Below, piece by piece: positions 1-11,764 of a stretch of 64,000 nt of DNA. The notes beneath the pieces were generated by a model that saw nothing but the letters and a program-made list of their open reading frames with translations, ran no database searches and had not been told where the DNA came from. Origin of the DNA: Cavia porcellus. Lineage: Eukaryota; Chordata; Mammalia; Rodentia; Caviidae. Each line of letters opens with the position of its first letter. The first letter of the stretch is position 1. Made by a program: the position numbers and the translations under genes. The stretch lies in assembly GCF_034190915.1 (NCBI RefSeq), contig NW_026947484.1, positions 185,374,982 through 185,438,981 on the forward strand. The letters are read 5' to 3'.

Positions 1-530
1 TAAATCTTAGAAGCAGCCTATATGTCCATCAACAATAAATGGAAAAATGTAGTATTTACACACAATGGTACATGATTCTGCCATAAAGAAATATAGACTT
101 GATTAGGCTATAGGAAAATGGATACATCATGCAGCCATATCTTTAAATGAAATACACATGCAAATTAAAATACAATATAGTTTCCTTATATGAGAAATTT
201 AAATTATAAATAAAGAGTAAAATAAAAGATAGATAATAGGGTGCAGGAATCCATATCTTTCTCAAAGAGGAAAGAGATTAAGAGAGAAAAGGGAGGAGGA
301 CAAAGAGAGAAAGGAGCAGAAAGGGAATTAAGGTACATTGTGTACCTGTACCAACTTCACTCAAAGGATATAAACATTATGCTTTGTACAAAAGAAAAAA
401 GGAAAGAGGTTAAAGGAAGCAGGGAAAGGTAAGCAAAGGAAGGGTGAGGGGATAAAAAAGAGAAAATAAAATGTATCAGTTACAAACAAAGAAAATAAAT
501 ACTATAGGCTATAAATATTTGCAAAGAATT
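1..530 (+). mobile_element. L1 3' end (ORF2 C-terminus and 3' UTR remnant)
   Basis: The first ~170 bases translate, with breaks, to the C-terminal end of L1 ORF2, with the 'K-x-W-K-Q-P-x-C-P-S' type run followed by a 'S-A-I-K-K' run. A purine-rich A/G stretch at about 260-460 follows, as in L1 3' UTRs. The copy starts upstream of the window. It is old and non-coding. The 63-residue reading frame at 241-432 lies in the UTR and is not a gene. Confidence 0.65.
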
Positions 531-3417
531 AAACAAAACAACATAAATAAATAGATTTAGGTGCAAGCATTTGGGACTGTCACATCACCTGTCTTATTTT
601 TTTTCCTGCTATCTAGTAAAACATTCCCTCACAATCTTATATGGCACAAAATTTGGTGAATATTCATGGTTGAGTGAGGAGATGGTAAACAGGAAAACTC
701 ATCTGACTTCCTGAGAGCCTCGTGTTTCTACTAAAACAACTGAAAATAGGTTTTTGATAGCAAAGACATAAGTGTTTTATCATTGTGATCTCTAACAAAT
801 ATTATCAGCCCAATATTATCAGTCATTCAAATTTTATCAACTCCTTTGTGTTCTACGATTTAGTAAAACATACTGAAATGGGTATCCTAATTATACACTT
901 CACCTAACTCATCAGTGCACAAACTACATGTGTTCATTCAATAATCAGACAATTATTTACTAGAGTCTTGCATTTATATGCAAAAACCTACAATTTAAAG
1001 AAAACAGCTCCTTGCAACTCATGTTAATGATGCATGAGAATGCTTACATAGGGCTGAGCTAATAAAATTCATTTCATATCGCACTATTAAATGTGTTTTC
1101 TTAGAACTGAGAAATCAACCAGTGAAAAAGAACAAAACATATTAAGGAAATAAAACATTGTAAAACAATTTTTATCCTTTTAAAACATCAATCTTTTTTG
1201 TAGTATTAACTTGTGTACTATATAATGTGATTTTTATTGACACATTTCTCTATGGTGTTTTGCTAGCTGTTTTAATGTTCTGTATTATTTCAATTTTATA
1301 GCACAATTCCAAACTTATATACCTTCCAAATAGGCACTTCTTAGATACATTTTTCCTAAATAGATAACATGTTTGCACACACAAGTTCGTAATATCATTT
1401 CCAAACATTTTCACAAAATTCAGCATTAGTGTTTTTGTTTAGTTTCTCTAATATTCTCTTAAAGTAGTAGAAAATTTGCATTTAAAATAATTTAATAAAA
1501 ACCTAATTCAATACTCATGTTTCATAATTTAATAAATCATAATCCACATGCATTATTTTGTTCAATAAAGCATACTAATCAACTGCTCAGTCCTGTTTTA
1601 CACTGTGCAGATTTCCTAAGCTTTGTTTTTCTTCACACACTCCATTCCTCTCCATCCATTTTTCATTCCTCTAATCACAGAATGAAATGAATGGGCAAAT
1701 TAGGTATTTTAAGTACCAAATGGCATAGGGAAATTTCTCACCATTGTTAATATATTATACACAATTTAAAATTGCAAAACTTTACACAGAAACCATATTT
1801 TTCACTCATTTAACAAAATATAAAGTGTGCTTACTATGCAAGAGGGATTTTTGTTTCTGTTTTAAACTTATGGCCAACAAGAAAGCCATACATATATACC
1901 ACGCTGCTGACCACCCAGTGGGAGAGACTGAGAACAAGTGAAAATTCACTTAGTATGTCTTTATTTGAAAAAATACTATGAAAGGCAGATTGATATTAAT
2001 TCAGAAAATTAACAAAACTGGGAATCAAGCTGTTCTTTTTCACAGATTAATCATAGGATGTCTCTCCAGTAAGGTGAGCTTTGATATGAGGCTGAGAACA
2101 AACAAGCTATGTGGAAAGAAATAATGATGTATAATAACACAAGGGTTTGGAGTTGAGGTACAGCTTTATGAGGAAAAGTTTGGGGATGTTTGAAAACTCA
2201 CTGATGTCCAATGTATTTGAAAAGCAGTCAGGCAGGTCACAATGTCATTTAAAGAGAGGGAAAAAACCCACATCAGCAGCAGTTTCCCTGAACACTCAAT
2301 TTTCTCTCTCCAGGCTTGCATTAGGCTAATACTGCTGCTTTACCTTATCTACCTTTCCCAGAGAGGACTTAAAACATGAGACCCTGCTGTGTTTGGTTGA
2401 CCTCTCCATGAGTAAGTTGTACTTGTACTTTCAGTTGCATTGAAAAGTAATGGTAGAACATTTGTCACTCTATTTAGTACTCATATCAACTATCTGAGGT
2501 AGACTGATTATAATTGAAGTGCAGCATTCAGACAAAAGTTCACTGAAAATCTTGGGTGTAACTTTGTAATATTGAATATGTTTGCTGAGCATTTTATAAC
2601 ACAAGTAACGTGTAGTCTTTGTGTGTTTGTTTTTGTATTTTGTTTTAATTTTCAAATCTAACAGCCTTATATTCTAGTATGCAGAGATTTCTGTTCTATT
2701 GAGAATCCCTGGTGTTATGAAGTATCATGTTTGTGTAGTTTGCAACTGACATACTTGCTTGTGTCAGCTATTTTTGTGACTCTGACTCTCTCATGAAAAA
2801 TCCTTTTTATCTCTAGAAAATCCTTTAGAGTATATAAAATCCCTATAGTTTTACTCTGGGAAGAAAAACAATGAAATTTTCAGTCATATGCTTAGCTGTT
2901 CTCATGGAGTCTCCAGGGAATAGGTCTAAAGGAACCAATCAGGATTCTGAACCAGCCACTCTGCGGGGAACTCTGTGCTTAGAATGAGTTTTTCTCACAG
3001 TCAGTTCCCCCTAAAAAGATACAGTACAATATAGTCCATGAACGACTTGTGTTTTATGAGCATTTATATTAATATGAAAAGTAAACAATATATATTCAGA
3101 GCATCACCTAAGAAAACAAGAAACTTCTCACCTTCCACATAGTGTTGTGCTTAGATTTGTTAAGTAAGAAGTACTTATTTTCTAGTATTTTCCATCTGTT
3201 GGAAATAGAATTCTAGAATTCATACATTTGCTTTCTTGATAAGGCCAGTTTAGACATAGTTGTTCATTTATTAGTTGAAGATTTATTTAAAAAAGAAAAA
3301 AATAAAAAAATAGACAAACCTTGAGAAGCTAGAGGATACAGATAATTAAAATGATTAAGTTATACAGCCAAATAAGCAACATGAATATGATGAATGTAGC
3401 AATGGAGGTATGCAAAC
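531..3417. other. AT-rich non-coding DNA
   Basis: No gene, RNA or repeat that I can name with confidence. Short open frames (1744-1941, 2147-2329, 2470-2655) have no recognisable domain and are typical chance frames in AT-rich DNA. Unclassified ancient repeats may be present. Confidence 0.6.
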
Positions 3418-3431
3418 AAAAAGTATGGATT

Positions 3432-3521
3432 GGGGCTGGGGATTTAGCTCAGCGGCATAAGCACCTGCCTTGCAAGCAGGCGGTCATGAGTTCGATCCCC
3501 AGTACCAATTAAAAAAAAAAA
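3432..3521 (+). mobile_element. ID-like SINE (tRNA-Ala derived)
   Basis: The body starts GGGGCTGGGGATTTAGCTCA and ends in an oligo-A tail. An A box (TAGCTCAGCGG) and a B box (GTTCGATCCCC) of RNA polymerase III are visible. The anticodon-arm equivalent is a 5-bp stem (CCTGC/GCAGG) around a loop with TGC, which points to alanine tRNA. Target duplications of 13 bp with one mismatch flank it (3418-3430 and 3522-3534). It is the best-preserved copy in the window. Confidence 0.9.
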
Positions 3522-3769
3522 AAAAAGTGTGGATCATGTAAAAGGTAACTTTGAAATAGATGAGGTATAATTATGGAAAATATATCTGAGTTGAATATGG
3601 AAAGATATATAATAGATTAAAATTAAGCCTTAGACGTTAAGCAAGTTGCTAGATATTTGCAAGCTTTATTATTAATAAGCAAAATATCTTACATAAGATG
3701 TAAAATTTCAAAAATTGAATTACCTGATAAAGGAAGGGGATTTATATGGCTAAATAGAGGAGAGTCCAA

Positions 3770-4085
3770 GTTGGAGTTACTCAGAGAAAATCATCTAAAA
3801 ACACAGTAACTGGAAAGAAGGAAAGGACATACATCCCGATGCCAAAATCAATCTGAAATAATACACTTGTACATTTTTTTAAAAAAGGCATAGAGATTTA
3901 TAAAATGACAAAACATCCCACTTTTGCAATTTTGAGGATGCAAAGGGTTGAATCTTCTGCTTCTGTTGTTGCCCCAGGCCATCTTTTTTCTACTGTTTCT
4001 TCTCAGGAATAAAGATCTCACCTGCTCTATATTTGCAGCTCACAGTTTTACCGGAGCTTCCTTTTTTTGATTCTCCACATAAATC
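3770..4085 (+). mobile_element. Possible LTR 3' fragment with poly(A) signal
   Basis: A GC-richer patch within AT-rich DNA contains AATAAAGATCTCACCTGCTC near 4009, followed by a U5-like tail ending near 'GATTCTCCAC'. This resembles the R-U5 end of an endogenous retrovirus LTR. No matching 5' LTR or internal region is seen nearby, so it would be a truncated or solo remnant. Confidence 0.35.
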
Positions 4086-4329
4086 TAGCTAAATATTCCA
4101 AAGAGTGTTTATGCACCATCTCAATATTCAAATTGAAATTTCTTTCACCAGATTAATTAGTTTTCCAACCTTAATCTGTATCTGACAGTCTCTGGACATG
4201 TGAAAAATGCGGGCAATTTTCTGTCAAGATATAACACATATTATCTGGAATCCATCAGCCAATGTAGTCCTTCTTCCTAGAATAAATCTCTAGAACCTGG
4301 TTCATACCAGCAAGAGTTCTAAGAGCATT

Positions 4330-5000
4330 GTGGCAATATTTATATTGGCCTTCTGGTCACTGCCAAATAAATCAAGATGAGAACCAAATCTCAGATCTTG
4401 AAAGCAGGACTTCAGCTAGCAGTCACAAAAAGAAATATTTCTTTAAAAAAATCATAAACTATGAAAACTATATCCAACAGTTGACAGATAATGCAAACGA
4501 AAATGTGAGATTGATCAGAGTCAATGAAAAGAGACAGTGAAAATAATATTAAAAAAAAAAACAATTCACAGAAGTAATGACATAAAACTTCTCAATCTTG
4601 GTAAAATAATTTTACATACAGACAAGTGAAGCATATATAAATCCAATTAATCATGACTAAAATAAATGTACACTAAGGCATGCAATAATCAATAGTCCAG
4701 AAATTCAGTACAAGAACAAAATATTAAAAGCTGTCAGGGGCAAGAAACAAATCATTTATAAAGACCATCAGAATCACTGCAGACTTCTCAACAGTGAACT
4801 TTAAGTTAATACAAGTTTGGAGTGAAACATTTCAAATCCCAAAAGAAAGCAACCTCTAGCCCAAATCAATATGCTTTGCAAAAATCTTTCAACATTAATG
4901 GAGAAATAAGATACATCTATGACAAAAGACAGCTGGAAAATTTCATGACCACCCAATCACCTCTACAAAATATTGTGAAGGATATTTTAAAAAGCAACAA
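4330..5000 (+). pseudogene. L1 copy A, ORF1 remnant (RNA-binding protein)
   Basis: Discontinuous frames match the order of L1 ORF1, the nucleic-acid chaperone that coats L1 RNA. A segment with 'N-L-G-K' lies near 4600. It is followed by the C-terminal domain pattern of 'Y-K-D', 'A-D-F-S-T', a YPAKLSF-like region, and 'F-M-T-T-Q-S-P-L' near 4945. Stops and frameshifts break it throughout. The 92-codon frame at 4822-5100 is its longest surviving piece. ORF2 follows on the same strand with a short spacer, as expected for L1. A homologous ORF1 lies antisense at about 25930-26800. Confidence 0.65.
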
Positions 5001-5109
5001 AGAAAAGTACAATAACAAGAGAAGCAATAGAAAGAATACAGAAGGCAAGACATTAAACAGAGAAAAGACAGGGAACAAATACAGGAAAATAATACAATGA
5101 GGATAGATC

Positions 5110-7916
5110 AATACTTATCAATTATAATCATCAATGTAAATGATCTCAATACACCAATTAAAAGATATGGAGTGAATGAACAGATCAAAGAAACGTGATC
5201 CAACAATACCATGCATATAGCAAACACATTTCACTCAAAATTAAATGGACACAAAAAAACAAAGAATGGAAAATCATACTTCATACAAAAGGAATACAGA
5301 GAAAATCAGAGGTAGCCATTCTATCTTCAGATAAAGTGAGTTTAAATTCAAGACTCACAAAGACAATTAAGAAAGGTCACTACATATTGGCTAAGAAAAT
5401 AATCCAAGAGGATAAGATAGCAGTCATAAATATATGTGCACCAAAACTAGCACATGCAAGTAGACGAAACAAATATTAATGAACATGAAAAATCAAGTAG
5501 ACAGAAACACAGTATAATGGGGGATACAATACCTTTTGGTCACAGTCAGATCAACTATACAAAAAACTGAAAAAGAAATAGTATACATGAACCAAATTTG
5601 AAAACAAATGAACTTAGAAAATGTCTGTGGATTATTCTACTTTATAATATCAGAATGTATATTATTCTCAGCTGTGCTTAGGATATTCTCAAAAATACAC
5701 CACATACTAGCTTTTTTAAGGAAATTCAAAGGTAATGAAATTGTCCCTTGCATATTATGAGACCATAGTGCAATTAAATTTGAAATAAATGGAAGAAAGA
5801 CCATAAAAATGACATAAACAAATTAAAATATATAATATTCTCTGGAACAACTAATGGGTTACAGATGAAATCAAAGACAATATTATGAAATTTCTACAAT
5901 TAAACGATAATGCCAGAACATCATACTGGAACTTACTGGAATCAATTAAAGCAGTCCTAGCATGGAAATTTATTGTGATGAATTTGCACATCAGGCAAGC
6001 AGTAAAAGTGCAAATAAACAACCTAATATTGAACTTAAAACTTCAAGAAAATGAATAATAAGTCAGGTTAAAACTTTGTACAAGGGGAAAAACCATGAAC
6101 AGCAGAGCAGAAAGTAATGCACTTGGGGGCTGGTGATTTAGCTCAACAGCATACACTCCTGCTTTGCAAGCGCAATGTGAGTTGGATCCCTAGTACTGAT
6201 TTAAAAAAAAATGCAGTTGAGACTAAGAAAACAATACTATCAATAAAACAAACAGTTGGTTCTTTGAAAGATTAATTAACATTGATAAACTTTTAACCAA
6301 CCTTATCAAAGAGAGGGAAGAAAACACTCAAATCCATGCAACTAGAAATTTAAAGAGTGAAATCCCAATGGATCCTAAAGAAATTCAAAAGACCACTATG
6401 AGAAGCTGCATTAATGATGGTAGATAATACATAAGAAATGGACAGATTCCTAGTTACATACAAACTACCAAAACTGAACCAAGAGGATACAAATACTCTA
6501 AATAACCCAATATTTGTCAATGAAATACAAGATGTACTTAAAAACTTACCACCGAAGATAACCCCAAACCTTGCCAGATTTGCTGCTGAATTCTACAAGA
6601 AATTTAGAGAAAATATAATGTCACTATTCTTCAAACTCTTTAGTGAATTTTCAAGGGAAGTAATTCTCCTAAAGTCATTCATGGAAACAAGTATTACCCT
6701 GATGCTAAGAGAAGGATCAAATCAAAAATCAAAACTATAGACACATAGAAACATAGACACAAAAATCCTCAATAAAATACTGGTAAATATAGTGCAGCAA
6801 ATCATCAACAAGATTATATACAGTGACCAAGTAGTACTCATTTCAAGGATTAAGGAATGGCTCAGTATATGCAAATCAACAAATTTATTATATCCTATTA
6901 GCGGAACTAAAGAAAACAATCACATGATCATCTCAACAGACCCAGAAAAAAGCATTTGACAAAGTTTAAGACCAACTTATGATAAAAATGATCTTTATAT
7001 CAATCTGATTAAAGCCATTTATTCAAACCAGAAGGCAACATCACACTAAAAACTGAAAAGCTTTCACTCTAAAATCAAGAACAAGCCAAGCATGTTACCA
7101 CTTTTATTCAATATAATTCTGGAAACATTAGCCAAACCAGTTATACAAGAGAAAGAAACAAAAGGAATATAGACAGAAAAGGAAGAAGTTAAACTACTAT
7201 TCTGTTTGGATGATATGGTACTTCACACAGAAAACTCCCAAACCTCTACTAAAACACTTTTAGTTTTAATAACCAAATTAAGTAACATAGCTTGATACAA
7301 AATCCACACTCAAAAATCAATAGTATTTCTGTATATAAATAACAAAGTCACTAAAAGAGAAATTAGACAAAACACACCTTTCCAATAGCACTTTTAAAAA
7401 TGAAAAGTAATCAATCTAGCAAAAGAAGTATAATTTCTGTACATTGAAAGTTATAGTACTCTGAAAAAAGAGATCAAAGAGGATATCAGAAAATGAAAAC
7501 CAAAATTTTAAGTGGGAAAAACCAACATTGTGAAAATGACCACATTCTCTAAATTATTATAAAGATTTGACACAAAGCTGCTAAAAGTACCAAAAAGCAT
7601 ACCTCAGAGAATTAAAAAAAATACCTTGAAATGTATTTGGAAAAATAAGATACTGAGAATAGTGAAAGCAGCAAAGGCAAGGTTGAAGGAATCACAATCC
7701 CTGATTTGAAATTATACTAAAAATCTACTATGATAAAAACAGAATAGTACTGGCAAAAATATAGACTGAAGGATCAATAAAACAGATAAGAAAATACAAA
7801 AAAAAAAAATCTCCAAACACACTCAGTTACCTTATCTTTGACAAAAGAGAACAAAAAGGGCAAACACATTCACTGGAATTAAGATAGCCTTTTTATAAAT
7901 ATTGCTGCAAAAACTG
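5110..7916 (+). pseudogene. L1 copy A, ORF2 remnant part 1 (endonuclease-reverse transcriptase)
   Basis: Fragments in changing frames follow the L1 ORF2 order. The N-terminal 'N-D-L-N-T-P-I-K-R' endonuclease start is near 5135. The 'E-V-A-I-L-S-S-D-K' and 'I-N-I-C-A-P-K' endonuclease segments lie within 5195-5479. The pre-RT 'L-P-K-L-N-Q-E-D' and 'A-A-E-F-Y-K-K' region lies within 6438-6740. RT segments with 'A-F-D-K-V' follow near 6950, and 'P-H-x-L-I-F-D-K' lies near 7830. Stops and indels are frequent, so it is dead. It is interrupted by an ID SINE at 6126 and ends at the target duplication of element X1; the same L1 resumes at 8872. Confidence 0.8.
6126..6209 (+). mobile_element. ID-like SINE, diverged
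   Basis: A shorter, mutated relative of the copy at 3432 ('GGGGGCTGGTGATTTAGCTC', 'CTTTGCAAG', degraded B box) with an A-tail. Target duplications AATGCACTTG (6116-6125) and AATGCAGTTG (6210-6219) flank it. It is inserted in L1 copy A. Confidence 0.8.
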
Positions 7917-7986
7917 ACCTACTGGTGATGGGCACAGAGATGACAACCAGACATCACCCCTTTACTATGACATTACAACATTTGCA

Positions 7987-8214
7987 GGCCACAGGGAGGA
8001 GAAGAAGCAGCCAGCCACTTCCTGTGAGTCAGTGCCATGCACTGGTCAAGGGGAAGACAAGCAGATGCCAAACGCTTCTTGTTAGTCTGTGCCATTCAGA
8101 GGCCAAAGGGAGGAGAATGAAGAGCCAATCATTTCCTGTGAGTCAGTACCATGAAAGGGCTGTCCTATGGAGGACAAATGGATGCCAACCCATCCCGGTG
8201 CATAAGCTGAGAGA
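7987..8214 (+). repeat. Four-unit 57-bp tandem array inside X1
   Basis: Units start at 7987, 8044, 8101 and 8158, each opening GGCC/GGTC and carrying a CTTCCTGTGAGTCAGTGCC-like core. Units 1 and 3 are most alike. A more diverged unit may precede at about 7930. As 57 is a multiple of three, one open unit keeps the frame open across the array, which explains the 113-codon frame at 7925-8266. X2 retains only about one unit. Confidence 0.8.
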
Positions 8215-8415
8215 CAAAAAAAGCCAAGATTCACCCACCATCCTCCCTCCAGGAGCAACTGGCTGATCCAGGGAAACACAGACTGAGTTGAGAACTATTG
8301 AAATAAAACACAACTTTATGCTTGTATCATTCAGTGTTTCATTGAGTTTGCAGGCCTAAAACTGGAAATCTGATCATCTATTGAGAGTATAACAGAATGC
8401 AGTACACCTTCTATA

Positions 8416-8863
8416 GGGGCTCTCCTTCTGAAGGTGGTAGATATTGTTAGTTCTCTATTGTATTGTTTTAAAGTTCTGTATCATTTTCATTGTTTTGTTT
8501 CATTTCATTTCATTCTGCTTTGTCTTGTTTGATTTTTATTATATTTGATGGCATGGGTATCTATTTCAAAGATAGCAAGATATATTATAGTAGCTATTTT
8601 TTTATTTATTATAATCTTGTTTTGCAGTTCTTTATTGTGGTCATTGTTTTGTTTTTATTTATTCTATTCCATTCTATTGTATTCTTTTTTGTTTGATTTT
8701 CCTATGTCTGATGGTATGGGCAGCTATTTTGAAGACAACAACAGGTATTGTGGTGACCATTTTTGATTTCCTACTAATCTTGTTTTGAAGCCCTATATCA
8801 CTTGCACTGTTTTGTTTTGATTGATTTCATTATGTATGATTTTATTTGGTTTTATTCTCTTTA
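8416..8863 (+). repeat. T-rich array with ~163-bp period inside X1
   Basis: About three diverged units. The landmark 'GGCATGGGTATCTATTTCAA' at 8550 recurs as 'GGTATGGGCAGCTATTTTGA' at 8713, and 'TTGTTTTGNAG' and 'CATTGTTTTGTTTT' recur in each unit. The same monomers occur at 17100-17410 and, reversed, at 24640-25240. The small frames here (8490-8766) are repeat artefacts. Confidence 0.75.
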
Positions 8864-8871
8864 AAAAACTG

Positions 8872-9342
8872 GTTTATCACACGCCAAAGACTATACACTA
8901 TATTAAAATTGAAGTGACTTAAAGATCTAAATATTAGAGCTGAGGATATAGCTCACTGGCACAGCACTTGCCTGGCAAGCAGGAGGTCATAATGTTCGAC
9001 CAAACATTAAAACAGAAACAGTAAGTCTGCTAGAAAAGAGAATATTAAAAACTCTTAAAAACATTGATGTATGCAAAGATTTTATGAAAAAAAACCCTAA
9101 TTGCATGGAAAATATTACAAAGAATCAAGAATTAGGATCTTATTAAAAAGTTTTTGCACACTAAAAGTCATCACCATAAATGAAGAGACAACCCACATAG
9201 AGAAAAAAAAATTATTTGCAGCTATTCTTCAGGAAAAAACTAATATCTATAATATATAAAAAATTTAAAATCAGTCCAAAAGTGGGCATCTTAGATGAAT
9301 ACACACTTCTCAGATAAAGAAGTGCCAACAGTAAATAAATAT
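8872..9342 (+). pseudogene. L1 copy A, ORF2 remnant part 2
   Basis: L1 ORF2 resumes with 'L-K-D-L-N-I', the segment just before the ORF2 C-terminal third. It continues through 'F-A-H-T-K-S' near 9160 and 'H-F-S-D-K-E-V-P' near 9310. An ID SINE at 8937 interrupts it. It breaks again at the duplication flanking X2 (AAATAAATAT, 9333-9342) and resumes at 17421. Confidence 0.75.
8937..9001 (+). mobile_element. ID-like SINE, older subtype
   Basis: 'GAGCTGAGGATATAGCTCAC' start, 'CTTGCCTGGCAAGCAGGAGG' middle and a degraded B box 'ATGTTCGACC'. Probable duplications are AAATATTA (8929-8936) and AAACATTA (9002-9009). The short anticodon-arm region differs from the 3432 subtype, so at least two ID subtypes are present. 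Confidence 0.7.
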
Positions 9343-9476
9343 ATTACAGAGGAGGCAAACTCCTTCTTACGAGTGAACAGCAATCACTGACTGGACCAGC
9401 CACTTCTTAGAAGCCACTGGCAGCCATGTAGGCAAAAACTCTTCCCTCCATATGTGACTGGCTGCTTGGGAGAAAC

Positions 9477-9911
9477 TGTTGTGAACCGTTGAAACTGGAA
9501 ATTGAACACATGTGCAGGGCTGCTGCATGGCAGGGGCAAGATAAGATAATGGCTGAGAATACCTGGTTCCAACTCCATTTAACTAAATAAAGACTGTAGC
9601 TGCAGGAATTTCACCCCTGTAGTGAAATACACCATGGAGATCTTCTCTTAAGATACTTCTCCTTGTTAACATAATTGGTTACTCGCAAAGTCCTTGAGCC
9701 ACTCCCAAGGTCTGTTTAGTTTCCTGTGCTATTTGAAAGAAATAATAAATATAGGAAGCACAGAGGCATTCCTTGTCATAACCCTCAGAGTATTAAACTC
9801 AGAAGAAGGGTTATGATCTTCCTGGAGCCCTAAAATCACGCTACTTACCTCATTTAATTAAACCTTTGCCATACACTCCTTTTGGAGATTGGGGATCTAT
9901 GCATCCAAATA
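9477..9911 (+). repeat. 5' LTR of the decayed provirus
   Basis: Starts TGTTGTGAACCGTTGAAACT, paired with TGTTGGGAGCCACTGAAACT at 16528. A shared core 'GGGGCAAGATAAGATAATGG' and a shared 3' part 'TTTGCCATACACTC...GGGGATCT' are clear. AATAAA-type signals lie near 9745. The 3' boundary is placed by homology with the 3' LTR and is uncertain by a few bases. I could not identify a convincing primer-binding site after it. Confidence 0.85.
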
Positions 9912-10096
9912 GAGACCTGAAATCCATGGTCTAGGAATGTTAGCCTGAATGAGTAAGTCTATCTAGAGTGGAAAGTCTGGATATGGATGAGGTCTTTACA
10001 GTATGAAAAACCTTGTCAAGAATGTCAAGAGAAGAGGGAAGAACAAAAGTGAGTCTTCTTGCTGTGAACAAACCATTTTATCTGGGAGTAAAAATA

Positions 10097-10179
10097 GGGC
10101 TATGGATATAGCTCAGCAACGCAAATGCCTACCTGGCAAGCACAAGGTTCTGAGTTTGATTCTTAAAAACAACAAAAAT
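10097..10179 (+). mobile_element. ID-like SINE in the proviral leader
   Basis: 'GGGCTATGGATATAGCTCAG' start, 'CCTGGCAAGCACAAGG' middle, B box remnant 'GAGTTTGATTC' and an A-rich tail. Imperfect flanking copies of GGGAGTAAAAATA/GGGGTAAATA suggest a target duplication. It resembles the 8937 subtype. Confidence 0.7.
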
Positions 10180-10279
10180 GGGGTAAATACTTTTAGCTGA
10201 AGAGCAAGTGGATTTATGGTTGCTGTAAGGCTAGCTTAAATGATCAGGGGTTTGTGCACCAAAGGAAGACCTAGCAAAA

Positions 10280-11700
10280 ATGTTAAAAGAGGTAACCAAA
10301 TATATTCCATTATTTTCTCAGACAGGCACTATAGATAATGATAATTGGAAACTAGTTAGAAAAAATCTTAAAAAGGCATATAGAGCAGGAACAATCATTT
10401 CCCCTAAGACACTCTCAATTTGGAACCTAGTTCATCCAGTTTTGTGTCCACTACAGAGCTCACCATCAGAAGTTTCTGATTTAGACATGCGGGAAACAAA
10501 AGAGCTCCAAGCTGTGGCAGTGGTTGCTGAGGCTCAACAGGGACAGGAGCCACTACAAAGGATACGTCACATTGCTCTATCCAAAAATTAGGGTTTCTAA
10601 GAAGAGAAGTGACTACAAAAGAGGAAAACAATAGCCTCCATGCTTGCTTCCCATATGGAATTGAAAGATGCTAATAATCATGAGTATTTTGTTCATACAT
10701 CCTTTGAAATACAACTACTAAAAAATCTCAGAGTGTGGTTGACAATGGAGTCCAAAGTCCATTTACTGTGGGACTCTTACAAAATAATTTGGATATATAT
10801 CAATTGACATCTTATGATATCAAGCATCTGGCACAAACATACCTATCTTCTGCTCAATTCCTTCCCTTTGATGAAATGCTAAACCTTGTTCTGGAGCAGG
10901 CTCATATTAACAGAACAGTCCTAATCAATGTCCAGCAATAAGTGAAGAGTTGAATTCTTGGACAGAAATATATGCACCATTTGAGAAACAGATTCAATGT
11001 CCTGATGAACTAGATTTGCAATTGGAAGATTTAATAAAAAGAGCATGGACAAGTATTCTAGAGGATGGGACTCCTGTGATGTCCTTTTTACGTATTCTTC
11101 AAAGACCGCAGGAGCCATTCATTCAATTTGTGGCTAAATTAGAAGAAGTTGTTCACAGACAGGTTTCAAACTCAGAAGCTACAAACATTTTAACTCTACA
11201 ATTAGCTTAGGAAAAATCCAATCAGGACTCTAAACAGGCTTTACATTCTATAAAATCAAGTAATGATTTAACAACATACATTGGAGCTTGTCAAGACTTT
11301 GGAACTGAATTATATAAGACAGCTGTGTTGGCTCAGGTTACGGCTGATCTTACAAGTACAAAAGAAAGTAATACGAAATATTTTAAATGTGGAAAAATGG
11401 AGCATATTAAAAAATTGCAGAGTTCTTGCCAGATCAAATAGGGCAGATGCTGCAGCTGTAGCAAGTTGATTAAGCAATGCCTCTGGCATGGAGGACTCAG
11501 GTCCTACATCTGGGCTCCATCCAAAATGCCAAAAAGAGAGGCATTTAGCCAAATATTGTTATTCTAAATTCCATAACGATGGTACAACTTTGCCAAAAAA
11601 TGAGATGATGGCTTTTCCTCAGGCCATCCAAATATTAGAGGACAAACAACCTGTGAGTCAAAACATCAGTCAACTTTATCCAACACAAACTTGCCAACAA
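10280..11700 (+). pseudogene. gag: gag remnant (matrix, capsid, nucleocapsid)
   Basis: A matrix-like segment is at 10280-10591. Capsid fragments in two frames are at 10735-10941 and 10950-11210; the second holds the major homology region pattern (Q-x-x-E-x-F-x-x-F-V) near 11110. Two zinc-knuckle remnants follow, at about 11380-11425 and 11520-11575. Each has lost the first cysteine (Tyr in the first knuckle, His in the second), and the first knuckle's last cysteine is also gone. Frames shift at least three times, so no Gag precursor can be made. The capsid would form the virus-like core and the knuckles bind RNA in an intact relative. Confidence 0.8.
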
Positions 11701-11764
11701 ATTTAACAACATCATCAAAGGTGGTTACCCAGATAGATTTCAACTCACTCACCAGAAAAAATAA

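Larger units (their letters stand above)
7917..8863 (+). mobile_element. Element X, copy X1: unclassified 947-bp composite repeat
   Basis: It interrupts L1 ORF2 between exact 8-bp duplications AAAAACTG (7909-7916 and 8864-8871); L1 homology is continuous once it is removed. The left half carries a four-unit 57-bp tandem array. The right half is a T-rich array with a ~163-bp period. An AATAAA lies near 8302 between them. There is no terminal TG...CA, poly(A) tail, tRNA-like promoter or coding domain. The A-rich start of the duplication fits L1-endonuclease-assisted insertion. Related copies are X2 (9343-17420, split) and X3 (24640-25245, minus). It may be an already catalogued rodent repeat that I do not recognise. 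Confidence 0.65.

Noticed and set aside
3432..3510. A genuine alanine tRNA gene
   Set aside because: The acceptor stem does not pair, there is an oligo-A tail with target duplications, and several copies exist: it is a SINE.
7925..8266. 113-codon open frame as a possible protein gene
   Set aside because: It is a by-product of the 57-bp tandem array; no start context, domain or conservation supports translation.
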